Source of the DNA: Corynebacterium yonathiae
GTDB taxonomy: Bacteria; Actinomycetota; Actinomycetes; Mycobacteriales; Mycobacteriaceae
Assembly: GCF_027570195.1 (NCBI RefSeq)
Contig: NZ_JAKMUZ010000017.1
Span: 1 to 63,449 of the forward strand
Reading direction: 5' to 3'
Length of the DNA: 63,449 bases
In this document: positions 1-8,207 of the stretch, one piece after another
Layout of the letters: the number at the start of each line of letters is the position of its first letter
How positions within the stretch are numbered: the first letter of the stretch is position 1
Notes under the pieces: model-generated
What the model was told of the DNA's origin: nothing
Database searches by the model: none
What the model saw: only the letters and a program-made list of their open reading frames with translations
Position numbers and translations under genes: made by a program

Positions 1-1
1 A

Positions 2-172
2 TCACGTGCGGAGGGCGCTAAATCTACAGCCATTGGATATGGAGTAGTCGCCAGTGAAGACAACACCATCGTCATCGGCAAGGGCGGACAAACCGTCATC
101 ATCGCCGGGCGGAACCTGCTCACAGAAATCGACGTCCTCAAAGAACGAATCGAAGCACTGGAGAATAAATAA
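2..172 (+). CDS. Phage tail-fibre-like protein, C-terminal fragment
   Basis: The window opens inside this reading frame, which gives the last 56 residues before a TAA stop. The visible part has a short stretch resembling the head repeats of trimeric adhesins and tail fibres (STAIGYGVVASEDNTIVIG). It ends in a short charged helix (LKERIEALENK) that looks like a trimerising coiled coil. It is followed by a strong terminator and then the lysis genes, which fits the end of a phage structural operon. The start lies outside the window, so the full domain order is unknown. The assignment rests on repeat style and context rather than on a recognised family. Confidence 0.6.
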   Translation, partial: SRAEGAKSTAIGYGVVASEDNTIVIGKGGQTVIIAGRNLLTEIDVLKERIEALENK

Positions 173-200
173 ATGAACCTCTAACCCCACAACAACACCA

Positions 201-234
201 AGCCCCGTTGACCGCGCTGGTCACGGGGCTTTTC
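201..234 (+). terminator. Rho-independent terminator after the tail-fibre gene
   Basis: AGCCCCG pairs with CGGGGCT and TGACC with GGTCA around a GCGCT loop, with one bulged T. A run of Ts follows. It separates the phage structural genes from the lysis genes. Confidence 0.85.
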
Positions 235-256
235 TCATACCCCAAGGAGGCTAACC

Positions 257-1075
257 ATGGATTGGTTAAACGTCGAGCCCGATAAATACAACCTGCTGAG
301 AAGGCACTACACACCAGGCAGGGGCGGTGCAAGCATTGAGTTCGTCACCCTGCACCACATGGCCATGATTGGCGACGTAGACGACTGCGTGCGTGTGTGG
401 CAAGACCGGCCCGCCAGCGCCCACTACGCCATCTCCCCAACCGGGATGATAGGCCAAGCCGTCAATGACGTAGATACCGCTTGGTCCAACGCAAACCTGT
501 ACTCAAATCAGCGCTCCATCAGTATCGAGCATTCTAACAGTGCAGGCCCCGACCAAGACTGGCCTATCTCGGAGGCCACACGGGAAGCGGGTGCGCACCT
601 CGTAGCCGCCCTGTGCCGCTACTACAAACTAGGCAGGCCCGTATCAGGCAAGAACGTCCGGTTCCACAGTATTGAGTCCGGTGGTTCCACCGCCTGTCCG
701 TATCACCTGCGGCCCGGCCATAAGTACCACGACCAATACATTCGCCGCGCCCAGTACTGGTACGACCAGATGACCAGCGGCAAACCCGCCGCTGCTAAGC
801 CGGTGAAGAAAGAAAGCAAGGGGATAACCATGAACGCTGTTGACCAAGTCAACGCCCACACCAGGGCATTCATCACTGGGTATTTGTCTCCCCAGATTGA
901 TGCCCTACAGGAAGTCTGGCGACAACTTCGGGGTCCGTCGGGTAACGGATGGCCCCAACTAGGGCAGGACAGCCAAGGCCGCAATCTCACCCTTGTCGAT
1001 GCCGTGGCAAGTATTCGCCAGCAGCTCGTGCAGATTCAGGCAGACCTAGACGAATTGAAGCGGAGGAAGAAGTAA
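257..1075 (+). CDS. Phage endolysin, N-acetylmuramoyl-L-alanine amidase (Amidase_2/PGRP fold)
   Basis: This 272-residue protein should cut the amide bond between N-acetylmuramic acid and L-alanine in peptidoglycan to release phage. Amidase_2 signatures are visible: a TLHH pair near residues 32-34, and downstream an FHS histidine followed by STACPYHL, which corresponds to the family's second histidine and (T/S)xCP zinc-site motif. The catalytic domain fills about residues 20-180. A Lys/Ala-rich linker follows, then a C-terminal region of about 80 residues that may bind the wall or oligomerise. The start has an AAGGAGG ribosome site 8 nt upstream. The stop overlaps the start of the holin gene (TAATG), so the two are probably translationally coupled. 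Confidence 0.9.
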   Translation: MDWLNVEPDKYNLLRRHYTPGRGGASIEFVTLHHMAMIGDVDDCVRVWQDRPASAHYAISPTGMIGQAVNDVDTAWSNANLYSNQRSISIEHSNSAGPDQDWPISEATREAGAHLVAALCRYYKLGRPVSGKNVRFHSIESGGSTACPYHLRPGHKYHDQYIRRAQYWYDQMTSGKPAAAKPVKKESKGITMNAVDQVNAHTRAFITGYLSPQIDALQEVWRQLRGPSGNGWPQLGQDSQGRNLTLVDAVASIRQQLVQIQADLDELKRRKK

Positions 1076-1440
1076 TGGGTAAGCACTATAAGAATCCGGT
1101 ATTCACGACGGTGTCTGAGCAGGTTGCAGAAGCTGTGGCGGTGGAGTTGCAGGAGCAGCCGTGGTGGCTACGCTACAAGGGCACCATCATGCTAGTGCTC
1201 CAGGCCGTGGCGTGGGTTGCTGGTGTACTGCCGGTGTATCTTGCCGACGCGCCAGAATGGACAATCATCCTCATCGGCGGCATTGGTTTCTTCGTCACCA
1301 CCCTGACTAACCGCCTCACCGTGGATGGTGTCACCCCAAGCATGGCACCACGACTGGCAGGCCAAGCAGAACGCCGCGAAGCAGCAGAAACCCCCAACAG
1401 TCTCCCGGTCTACACTGGCCCCACCACAGCGGGGGAGTGA
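1075..1440 (+). CDS. Putative phage holin
   Basis: This 121-residue protein has two hydrophobic segments (about residues 35-55 and 62-80) separated by a short turn, with charged ends. That is the usual build of a small holin that lets the endolysin through the membrane. I take the ATG at 1075, not the upstream in-frame ATG at 949. The 1075 start overlaps the endolysin stop and has GGAGGAAG just upstream, whereas 949 lies deep inside the endolysin gene. Its place next to the endolysin supports the role. The family cannot be named from the sequence alone. Confidence 0.75.
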   Translation: MGKHYKNPVFTTVSEQVAEAVAVELQEQPWWLRYKGTIMLVLQAVAWVAGVLPVYLADAPEWTIILIGGIGFFVTTLTNRLTVDGVTPSMAPRLAGQAERREAAETPNSLPVYTGPTTAGE

Positions 1441-1871
1441 GTATGGATTGGGGAAGATTTAAGCGCCGCGCCTCCCGCTGGCTCGTATCCGACGCTGCCG
1501 GGCTGATGATTCTGGGCAGTATCTCCATTGCTCGCGGTATGTCCTACACGCCCCTGCTTGTGAACCCTGAGCGGAAGCCGACGCATTTTATGGAGAGTGT
1601 GCTTAACCCGCCGTCGTGGGCTGTTGTGTGGCTTCTCATGGGTGCGCTGTGCCTGTGTGGAGTCAAGTGGCCCAGGTTGGTGCCTGCCGCTGTGGGGGCT
1701 GTTGTGGGGCTGCATTCCATGTGGGCTTTGAGTTTCATATTCGCCACCATCTTTGGTGACCTCACCCGCGCTTGGGTGTCCTCCCTCGGCTATATCGGTA
1801 TTGCCGCCATGACCCTCTACGCCTACGCACGCGGGCAGACTAGTGAGTTGAAAATAGTAGACGGGAGGTGA
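1437..1871 (+). CDS. Phage membrane protein, four predicted segments
   Basis: This 144-residue protein of unknown family starts at GTG 1437, which overlaps the holin stop by 4 nt; an ATG two codons later is an alternative. Hydrophobic stretches near residues 20-35, 58-78, 80-100 and 112-130 suggest four membrane spans. The last gene of the module overlaps its stop in the same way, so all the lysis genes appear to be translated as one coupled unit. It could be a second holin, an antiholin or a superinfection protein. No motif decides between these. Confidence 0.65.
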   Translation: MSMDWGRFKRRASRWLVSDAAGLMILGSISIARGMSYTPLLVNPERKPTHFMESVLNPPSWAVVWLLMGALCLCGVKWPRLVPAAVGAVVGLHSMWALSFIFATIFGDLTRAWVSSLGYIGIAAMTLYAYARGQTSELKIVDGR

Positions 1872-2233
1872 CGATGATGCCCGTGGATGGGCCACTAGCC
1901 ACCATCATCGTCGCCATCATCGGCGTTGCTGGCACCGTGATTGGTAGCGTGCTGACCGAGAGGAACCAACAGAAGAAAGCCGAGCTGGAAACCCGAGGCC
2001 CCGAATGGGAATCGTTTACAAAGTCTATTCGTGAGTGGACGAATGAGCAGCTGGAAGCCCGAGACAAGTCCATCGACGAAATGCGGGTGGAGATTGCCGA
2101 GCTACGCGACAAACTGGAGGTGTGGAAAAGTCGCTATTTTATCGCCGTGAACCACATTCGCCAGTGGAGAGTCCGCCACCCGGAGAGTGTGGCTGATTTG
2201 CCGATTCCTAGCGAGCTAGAGAATGATTTTTAG
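1868..2233 (+). CDS. Small phage protein with N-terminal membrane segment and coiled coil
   Basis: This 121-residue protein starts at GTG 1868, overlapping the previous stop. An N-terminal hydrophobic helix (about residues 9-28) is followed by a long charged helix (about residues 30-90, rich in Glu, Lys and Arg with heptad-like spacing). One anchored end plus a coiled coil resembles accessory lysis or spanin-like proteins of actinobacterial phages. I do not recognise a family. A terminator follows the stop directly, so this is the last gene of the prophage lysis unit. Confidence 0.65.
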   Translation: MTMMPVDGPLATIIVAIIGVAGTVIGSVLTERNQQKKAELETRGPEWESFTKSIREWTNEQLEARDKSIDEMRVEIAELRDKLEVWKSRYFIAVNHIRQWRVRHPESVADLPIPSELENDF

Positions 2234-2236
2234 ACT

Positions 2237-2268
2237 GACCCTCACCCTTTTGTGGGTGGGGGTCTTTT
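2237..2268 (+). terminator. Terminator closing the prophage lysis operon
   Basis: GACCCTCACCC pairs with GGGTGGGGGTC (one wobble) and is followed by TTTTCGTCGTTTT. It begins 4 nt after the last phage gene. Confidence 0.85.
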
Positions 2269-2320
2269 CGTCGTTTTAGGGGCTTAAATGGCCATGCAAT
2301 TCCACTGCATTTGCGACAGG

Positions 2321-2359
2321 AAACCACCGGAAACGACCGGAAACGACCGGATAGGCCGG
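2321..2359 (+). repeat. Short direct repeats beside the tRNA-Arg attachment region
   Basis: Four 10-bp units in tandem: AAACCACCGG, two identical AAACGACCGG, and a decayed ATAGGCCGGA. They lie between the prophage end and the tRNA gene. Short direct repeats in this position are often arm-type integrase sites, but that role is inferred only. Confidence 0.4.
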
Positions 2360-2369
2360 AAAGAAGAAA

Positions 2370-2405
2370 CCCCCTCCCACCAGCAAAAACACTGGTGAAA
2401 GGGGG
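2370..2405 (-). terminator. Terminator downstream of tRNA-Arg
   Basis: CCCCCTCCCACCAG faces CTGGTGAAAGGGGG with two imperfect pairs. Read on the minus strand it is followed by GTTTCTTCTTTCC. It would end the tRNA transcript and also separates it from the prophage. Confidence 0.65.
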
Positions 2406-2416
2406 TAAGTTAAAAG

Positions 2417-2490
2417 TGCCCCCAGCAGGATTCGAACCCGCGACACATGGGGTAGAAACCCACTGCTCTAATCCACTGAGCTATGGGGGC
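2417..2490 (-). tRNA. tRNA-Arg(TCT)
   Basis: On the minus strand a full cloverleaf can be folded: acceptor GCCCCCA with TGGGGGC, anticodon stem GTGGG with CCCAT, loop TTTCTAC (anticodon TCT, reading AGA), and T-arm GCGGG-TTCGAAT-CCTGC. CCA is not encoded. The 3' end points at the prophage end, as is usual for tRNA attachment sites. Confidence 0.95.
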
Positions 2491-2529
2491 TTGCAACGCA
2501 CTCATAGTAGCCCACTAAGGCGGGGAAAC

Positions 2530-3456
2530 CTAAGCCAGGGTGCGTTGCGGGGAGCGCAGGATGTCCACCAGGTCTTGGGCGGCAGCGGTCAGCTCGCGAT
2601 CCGCGCGGTAGGCCACGATGGCGTAATAGTGCGGCAGGTCATCGGCAATCGGACGGCTAAAAATGCCTTGCGGCTGCACAGCGGGTGCGCAATTGGGCAC
2701 AATGCTTACGCCCAGCCCACTGGAGACCATAGGAATTGCGCTATTGAGGCTGGCCACATCCTGAGTCTTTTCGGGCTTGAGGCTAGGCCGGCTATCCCAC
2801 AGTTCGGCATAGAACTCGGCTAACTCAGGAAGTTCGCGGCTGCGCGGTGGAATAAGCCACGTTTCCCCGCGTAGGTCAGCGAGGGAGACGGGGGACTCTA
2901 GCTCGGCGAGACGCTGGGGCAGCGCGACAGAGTAATCAAACGTGGCTACCTGATGGACGGTGAGCTCGGGAGAGTAGCGGCGGATAAAGGCCTTCGGGTC
3001 GGACGTCGGCAAAAGCGCTAAATCCACTTGGCCGTCAAGAAGATGCTTGATGGCGGTGGTCGGTTCGGCGTCATCCAGCGCGATATTGGCGGTGGGGTAA
3101 ATCTGCTTGAGTTCGGCTAGGGCGGACGGGGTAAATTCCCAGTTCAAAATGGCACCGGAGGCAAGGGATACGGTGCTGGCCTTGTCGCCGGTGATTTCGC
3201 TGATATGGCGCTGGGTTTCGTTCAGTAGCGCATCAACCTTCACGGCCGTTTCATAGACATAATCGCCAGCCTCCGTGGTGGAGACGCCGGAACGCCCGCG
3301 CGAGAGTAGCTGAGCGTTCAGCTCTTTTTCTAGCTTCCGGATGGAAAGGCTCAGAGACGGCTGGGTCATGTCGAGGGCTTCGGCAGCATGCGTGAAGGAG
3401 CCATTGTCTACAACGGCCCGAAAATAAAGAAGTTGACGGGTGTCCATAAACCCCAT
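2530..3456 (-). CDS. LysR-family transcriptional regulator
   Basis: This 308-residue protein has an N-terminal winged helix-turn-helix (about residues 4-63; SFTHAAEALDMTQPSLSLSIR is the recognition region). A two-lobed effector-binding domain of the periplasmic-binding type follows. The length is normal for LysR. The start is either ATG 3456 or ATG 3447 (MDTRQLLYF); the latter is the more typical beginning of the family. It is divergent from the CopD-CtaG gene, and the 57-bp gap holds an inverted repeat typical of LysR sites. It probably controls itself and perhaps its neighbour. The effector is unknown. Confidence 0.9.
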   Translation of the reverse strand: MGFMDTRQLLYFRAVVDNGSFTHAAEALDMTQPSLSLSIRKLEKELNAQLLSRGRSGVSTTEAGDYVYETAVKVDALLNETQRHISEITGDKASTVSLASGAILNWEFTPSALAELKQIYPTANIALDDAEPTTAIKHLLDGQVDLALLPTSDPKAFIRRYSPELTVHQVATFDYSVALPQRLAELESPVSLADLRGETWLIPPRSRELPELAEFYAELWDSRPSLKPEKTQDVASLNSAIPMVSSGLGVSIVPNCAPAVQPQGIFSRPIADDLPHYYAIVAYRADRELTAAAQDLVDILRSPQRTLA

Positions 3457-3460
3457 AATG

Positions 3461-3483
3461 ACACATGTAAAGACAAAATGTGT
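3461..3483. promoter_or_regulatory. Candidate LysR operator
   Basis: ACACAT-N11-ATGTGT, with further near-symmetry outside (CATAA and TTATG). The T-N11-A layout is that of LysR boxes. It lies between the divergent LysR and CopD-CtaG starts. Confidence 0.5.
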
Positions 3484-3513
3484 GTTATGTAGGAAACTAG
3501 GTCGCGCTATACA

Positions 3514-5565
3514 ATGCGCACTATGGCAAATAAGCAGGTTAACAGTGTGAACGCAGCGGGTAAGAAGCCCCGCTCTTCGTGGGGAATTTATATCGCAGCG
3601 ATGCTTATTGCCGGTCTTATCGCCGGCTTTATTTCCCTGTTCCTTTTAGCTGATTCCCTAGCCGCCCTGGGCATTCCGGATCCGGGCCGCATAACCACCT
3701 TTGGCCTGCCACTCTTCCGCGGTATGGCGTGGATTCTCATGGCTTTATCCGTGGGTTCCTTTTTAGCCTCGTCATTCCTCATTGCTCCGCGCGGGGACAA
3801 TGCCGCGCTTATCGGAGCCCCCTTATCTGTAGACGGCCACATCGCCGCGCGCACCGGTACCTGGGCTTCCTTTGGCATGGCGGCCATAGGGCTCGTGGAA
3901 GTCCCGCTCATTATGTCTGATCTGACTGGCGCGCCCTTTTTCCAGGTATTCGAACCTTCCATTATGAAGATGGCGCTGACGGAGATTTCCACCACTATTG
4001 TGTGGGCAATCTCCGTACTCATTGCCCTTGTAGTGGGCATTCTCGGTCTGCTCGGCCGCGGCTGGGCCATGCAGCCGGTACTGCTTTTCCTGTCCATCAT
4101 GCAGGTCGTTCCCATTGGTATGGAAGGCCACTCCGCGGCTGGCGGCGACCACGATTACGGCACCAATTCGCTCCTGTGGCACCTAGTCTTTGTCATGCTC
4201 TGGGTGGGCGGGCTTATGGCGCTTATCGCACACGGACGTCGCCTTGGACCCAACCTCGCTTTTGCGGTGAAGCGCTACTCCGGTATCGCCTTTATGGCCA
4301 TTGTGGTGTTGGCGGTATCCGGTCTGATTAACACCCTCATCCGCATGAATATCTCAGATCTGGTGGATTCCGCGTACGGCATCATCCTGATTACAAAGTT
4401 TGTGCTGACAATTTTGCTTGGTGTCTTCGGCCTTGCGCACCGCGAGCTCACTATCCCGCAGCTGGGGAAGAATCCGCGCCTATTCATCCGCATCGCCATC
4501 GTGGAGGTAGCGGTCATGGCCGGCACCATTGGCGTAGCCATTACGCTCGGCCGCACCGTGCCGCCCGCGCCGCGCGACCCCAATCTCAATTCGATGCAAA
4601 TATTGATGGGCTATGAGCTTTTTGAAAAGCCCACGGTATTCAATGTGTGGACCATGTTCCGCTTTGACATTATGTTTGGCACCATCGGCCTGCTCCTGGC
4701 GGCGGCCTATGGCTACTGTGTCTACCGCGTGCACAAGCGCGGCCTAACTTGGAGCAAGGGGCGCACTGCATGGTTCATGTGCGGCGCGTTGGGCCTGACC
4801 CTCGTGATGTCCACCGGACTGGGCCTATATATGCCCGCGATGTATTCCATGCACATGCTGGTGCACATGATTTTGTCAATGGCGGTACCACTGCTGCTCG
4901 TCTTGGGCGCGCCACTGACCTTGCTCATGGAGGCCTTTGAACCAGGACCGAAGGGAAAGCCCAGTCTGCATGATTATGCGCTGGCAGCCACCCAGTCCAA
5001 GATTGTCGGATTCATTACCAATCCGTTTGTCAATCTTGTGCAGTACCTATTTTTCCTCTACGTGCTGTACTTGTTCCCGAGCCTGTATCAATTCGCTATC
5101 TCGGAACATGCTGGTCACCTCATCATGAACTTCGCGTTTATCGTTTCTGGCTGCTTCTACTTCTGGGAAATCATCGGACCGGATCCCCTTCCCAAGCGGC
5201 ACTCCACCCCATTCCGATTGGCTGTGCTTTTCCTTTCCATGCCGTTCCACCTGTTTGCTGGGGTGTACCTAATGCAGCTGCAAAGCGTATTGGGTGCAGA
5301 CTTCTACCAGTATTTGGAGCTGCCCTGGGACCAGGATCTCCTCCAAGATCAACGAGTGGGTGGCGGCATTGCGTGGGGCTTTGGCCAGTTCCCACTGGTC
5401 ATCGTTTTTGGCAAGCTTTTCTTGGATTGGCTCAGTGATGACCGCGCTACCGCCCGCCGTCACGATATGCAGGCGGCTGCGGACGATGATGCCGAGCTGG
5501 AGCGCTATAACGCCATGCTGCAGGATATGGGGCACGGCGATGAATCGAGCTTCCGCGGGCGCTAG
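3514..5565 (+). CDS. CopD-CtaG fusion: copper-handling and cytochrome c oxidase assembly membrane protein
   Basis: This 683-residue polytopic membrane protein joins two families. The first half (to about residue 350) has eight or so spans and conserved histidines such as WHLVFVMLWVGG, as in the CopD copper-resistance family. The second half matches the caa3-type CtaG family (WFMCGALGLT, YSMHMLVHM, LILSMAVPLLLVLGAP-like segments and a terminal HLFAGVYL). It probably helps deliver copper to cytochrome c oxidase at the membrane. The fusion is known in actinobacteria. ATG 3514 and ATG 3523 are both possible starts. The divergent LysR gene may regulate it. No clear terminator follows. Confidence 0.9.
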   Translation: MRTMANKQVNSVNAAGKKPRSSWGIYIAAMLIAGLIAGFISLFLLADSLAALGIPDPGRITTFGLPLFRGMAWILMALSVGSFLASSFLIAPRGDNAALIGAPLSVDGHIAARTGTWASFGMAAIGLVEVPLIMSDLTGAPFFQVFEPSIMKMALTEISTTIVWAISVLIALVVGILGLLGRGWAMQPVLLFLSIMQVVPIGMEGHSAAGGDHDYGTNSLLWHLVFVMLWVGGLMALIAHGRRLGPNLAFAVKRYSGIAFMAIVVLAVSGLINTLIRMNISDLVDSAYGIILITKFVLTILLGVFGLAHRELTIPQLGKNPRLFIRIAIVEVAVMAGTIGVAITLGRTVPPAPRDPNLNSMQILMGYELFEKPTVFNVWTMFRFDIMFGTIGLLLAAAYGYCVYRVHKRGLTWSKGRTAWFMCGALGLTLVMSTGLGLYMPAMYSMHMLVHMILSMAVPLLLVLGAPLTLLMEAFEPGPKGKPSLHDYALAATQSKIVGFITNPFVNLVQYLFFLYVLYLFPSLYQFAISEHAGHLIMNFAFIVSGCFYFWEIIGPDPLPKRHSTPFRLAVLFLSMPFHLFAGVYLMQLQSVLGADFYQYLELPWDQDLLQDQRVGGGIAWGFGQFPLVIVFGKLFLDWLSDDRATARRHDMQAAADDDAELERYNAMLQDMGHGDESSFRGR

Positions 5566-5567
5566 CC

Positions 5568-5635
5568 TGTGGATAACCGGCTAAAAACTGTTCCGTAACC
5601 CGGTTCTTGTTGACGGATACAACAAGTTATCCACA
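5568..5635. promoter_or_regulatory. Pair of perfect DnaA boxes upstream of ssbB
   Basis: TGTGGATAA at 5568-5576 and TTATCCACA at 5627-5635 are exact consensus DnaA boxes in opposite orientation, 50 bp apart. Between them is a hairpin, CTTGTTG-N7-CAACAAG (5606-5626). The next gene is an SSB paralogue, so DnaA control of it is plausible. Confidence 0.55.
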
Positions 5636-5747
5636 GGGTAGGGCAGGGTGGCATGGTGCGACTGGCGTGCCGGCATCAGGATGTGGAAGCGAGCGAGGAA
5701 AACCGAACTCGCCTATCCAACTATCCAGCAAAGGATTTTCTAGCACC

Positions 5748-6389
5748 ATGTCCCAATACCCAATCACCTTGACCGGTCGTCTCACCCGCGATCCAATCCT
5801 GACTAAAACCTCCACTGGGGCCTATAAGACTAAGCTGCGCGTTGCTTCCTCGCGCCGAATTCCAGAGCGCCAGGCCGATACTGGTGTTACTGGTTCGGAA
5901 GGGCAAAACACCCAGTCGCCGCAGTGGCGCGACGTGGACCACCTGTATATTGACGTCGAGATGTGGAATCAATTTGCCATTAACGTGCGTAAATCTTTAG
6001 CCAAAGGCATGCCGTTGGTCATCGTGGGCTCCCTGGTTACAGAACAATGGCGCGATGACCATGGCACTGATCACTTCCGCACGTTTATTAAGGCACAGTA
6101 TGTAGGTCTGGACTTGAACCGCCACGTTATTGGCACAAAGCGTTTGGCCCCGCAGTATAATCAGGAAAATATTGCGGTTCCAGAGTTGGGGGACAATGCC
6201 ATCGAACCGGACGTGGACCACAGTCTGCCGCAACAGCAGGCGAGCCAGGGAGATACCGCTGCCGATACCGTGGCCGACCGCTATCTAGCCGAGCGAGCCG
6301 CAGCTGCACGCGGTGGGGAAGAAGACACTTTTGACACCGAAATGGAAGAGGAGGCTGCCGAGGCGGATTCCGCCACCGTGAACGCTTAA
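5748..6389 (+). CDS. ssbB: Single-stranded DNA-binding protein, SsbB type
   Basis: This 213-residue protein has an N-terminal OB fold (about residues 1-130; SQYPITLTGRLTRDP, then VEMWNQFAINV and GSLVTEQW). A low-complexity acidic tail follows. The tail ends in DSATVNA and lacks the DDIPF-like tip that canonical SSB uses to recruit repair proteins. This fits the actinobacterial second SSB, the Rv2478c type, which also sits beside ettA in mycobacteria. I chose ATG 5748 because AAAGGAT precedes it and the OB fold starts at once. The in-frame extension to 5607 covers a DnaA box and does not look coding. SsbB paralogues are linked to competence or stress; the role here is inferred. Confidence 0.85.
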   Translation: MSQYPITLTGRLTRDPILTKTSTGAYKTKLRVASSRRIPERQADTGVTGSEGQNTQSPQWRDVDHLYIDVEMWNQFAINVRKSLAKGMPLVIVGSLVTEQWRDDHGTDHFRTFIKAQYVGLDLNRHVIGTKRLAPQYNQENIAVPELGDNAIEPDVDHSLPQQQASQGDTAADTVADRYLAERAAAARGGEEDTFDTEMEEEAAEADSATVNA

Positions 6390-6413
6390 GCTCTTCCAGC
6401 CCTTGGCCTGATT

Positions 6414-6440
6414 TGCCTCGGGTGTACCTGACCCGAGGCA
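6414..6440 (+). terminator. Hairpin after ssbB, probable terminator
   Basis: TGCCTCGGGT and ACCCGAGGCA form a perfect 10-bp stem with a 7-nt loop. There is no strong T-run, so termination may be weak or Rho-assisted. Confidence 0.5.
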
Positions 6441-6511
6441 CTTGGGCGGTGGTTCTGATGTAGTGTTTGTGTAGATAAATACGTCTCCCAAATTTCTGCA
6501 AAGGGGTAAAA

Positions 6512-8182
6512 GTGGGCGAATTCATCTACACGATGAAAAACGTGCGCAAGGCAATTGGCGATAAAGTCATCCTTGACGATGTAACAATGGCGTTCTACCC
6601 AGGGGCCAAGATTGGTGTGGTCGGCCCTAACGGTGCCGGTAAGTCCTCCATTCTGAAGATTATGGCCGGCCTGGATCAGCCTTCCAACGGTGAGGCTTTC
6701 CTTGATCCGGGTGCCACCGTGGGCATCCTGCAGCAGGAGCCGCCGCTCAATGACGAAAAGACCGTGCGCGGCAACGTCGAAGAAGGCTTGGGCGAAATCT
6801 TCGAAAAGAAGCAGCGCTTCGAGCAGATCGCCGAGGAAATGGCCACCAACTACAGCGATGAGCTCATGGAAGAAATGGGCAAGCTGCAAGAAGAGCTGGA
6901 TGCTGCTGATGCATGGGAGGTTGATTCCAAGATCGAGCAGGCAATGGAAGCTTTGCGCTGCCCGCCTTCCGATGCCCCGGTGACCAACCTTTCTGGTGGT
7001 GAGCGCCGTCGCGTAGCGCTGGCTAAGCTCCTGCTCACCGAGCCGGACCTGCTGCTGCTCGATGAGCCTACAAACCACCTGGACGCTGAGTCTGTGCAGT
7101 GGCTGGAGAAGCACTTGGCCGATTACCCAGGCGCGGTTTTGGCTGTGACCCACGACCGCTACTTCCTCGACCACGTCGCGGGCTGGATCTGTGAGGTGGA
7201 CCGCGGCAAGCTTTACCCGTACGAGGGCAACTACTCCACCTACCTGGATAAGAAGCAGGAGCGCCTGGAAGTTGCTGGCAAGAAGGACGCGAAGCTGCGC
7301 AAGCGTCTGAAGGACGAGCTGGAGTGGGTACGCTCCGGTGCAAAGGCTCGCCAAGCCAAAAACAAGGCTCGTCTGGAACGCTACGAGGAAATGGCTGCAG
7401 AGGCCGAGAAGTACAAGAAGCTCGACTTCGAAGAGATCCAGATTCCTACCCCGCCGCGCTTGGGCAATAAGGTTGTGGAGGTCAAGGATCTGCAGAAGGG
7501 CTTTGATGACCGCGTTCTGATTAAGGATCTCTCCTTCACCCTGCCGCGCAACGGCATCGTGGGCGTTATCGGCCCGAACGGCGTAGGTAAGACCACCCTG
7601 TTTAAGACCATCGTTGGCCTGGAGCAGCCGGACGCCGGTTCCGTCGAGGTGGGCGATACCGTCAAGCTGTCCTACGTGGACCAGAACCGTGAGAATATTG
7701 ACCCTGAAGCAACCGTCTGGGAGGTCGTCTCCGGCGGCCTAGACTACATCCACGTGGGCCAGAACGAGATGCCTTCGCGTGCCTATCTGTCCGCTTTCGG
7801 CTTCAAGGGCCCGGATCAGCAAAAGCCGTCCAAGGTGCTCTCCGGTGGTGAGCGCAACCGCTTGAATCTGGCTCTGACCCTGAAGGAAGGCGGCAACCTG
7901 ATCCTCCTTGACGAGCCGACCAACGACTTGGATGTGGAAACCCTCGGTTCGCTGGAAAACGCGTTGGAGAAGTTCCCGGGCTGTGCCGTGGTCATTTCCC
8001 ACGATCGCTGGTTCCTGGACCGCACCTGTACCCACATCCTGGCCTGGGAGGGCAATGTGGAAGAAGGTCAGTGGTTCTGGTTTGAGGGTAACTTCGGCGA
8101 TTACGAGAAGAATAAGGTCGACCGCCTTGGCGAAGAGGCGGCCCGTCCTTCTCGCGTGACCCACCGCAAGCTAACCCGCTAA
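6512..8182 (+). CDS. ettA: Energy-dependent translational throttle protein EttA (ABC-F)
   Basis: This 556-residue cytosolic ABC-F ATPase binds the ribosomal E site and adjusts the first steps of elongation to the energy state. It has two nucleotide-binding domains: Walker A GPNGAGKSS (about residues 37-45), signature LSGGERRR and Walker B LLLLDEPTNHLD, then GPNGVGKTT, LSGGERNR and LILLDEPTNDLD. A charged linker with the arm and P-site tRNA-interaction motif lies between them. There is no membrane segment. It starts at GTG 6512 after AAAGGGG. Length and motifs match EttA, and the ssb-ettA-thioesterase order matches Rv2478c-Rv2475c. Confidence 0.95.
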   Translation: MGEFIYTMKNVRKAIGDKVILDDVTMAFYPGAKIGVVGPNGAGKSSILKIMAGLDQPSNGEAFLDPGATVGILQQEPPLNDEKTVRGNVEEGLGEIFEKKQRFEQIAEEMATNYSDELMEEMGKLQEELDAADAWEVDSKIEQAMEALRCPPSDAPVTNLSGGERRRVALAKLLLTEPDLLLLDEPTNHLDAESVQWLEKHLADYPGAVLAVTHDRYFLDHVAGWICEVDRGKLYPYEGNYSTYLDKKQERLEVAGKKDAKLRKRLKDELEWVRSGAKARQAKNKARLERYEEMAAEAEKYKKLDFEEIQIPTPPRLGNKVVEVKDLQKGFDDRVLIKDLSFTLPRNGIVGVIGPNGVGKTTLFKTIVGLEQPDAGSVEVGDTVKLSYVDQNRENIDPEATVWEVVSGGLDYIHVGQNEMPSRAYLSAFGFKGPDQQKPSKVLSGGERNRLNLALTLKEGGNLILLDEPTNDLDVETLGSLENALEKFPGCAVVISHDRWFLDRTCTHILAWEGNVEEGQWFWFEGNFGDYEKNKVDRLGEEAARPSRVTHRKLTR

Positions 8183-8207
8183 GTAGCTGACGCTCTAACT
8201 GAGGAGA

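Noticed and set aside
2321..2359. Possible CRISPR array from 10-bp repeats
   Set aside because: Units are too short, have no spacers and no cas genes are near.
2311..2823. Plus-strand ORF of 170 codons near the prophage end
   Set aside because: It reads through tRNA-Arg and the 3' end of the LysR gene, so it is not coding.
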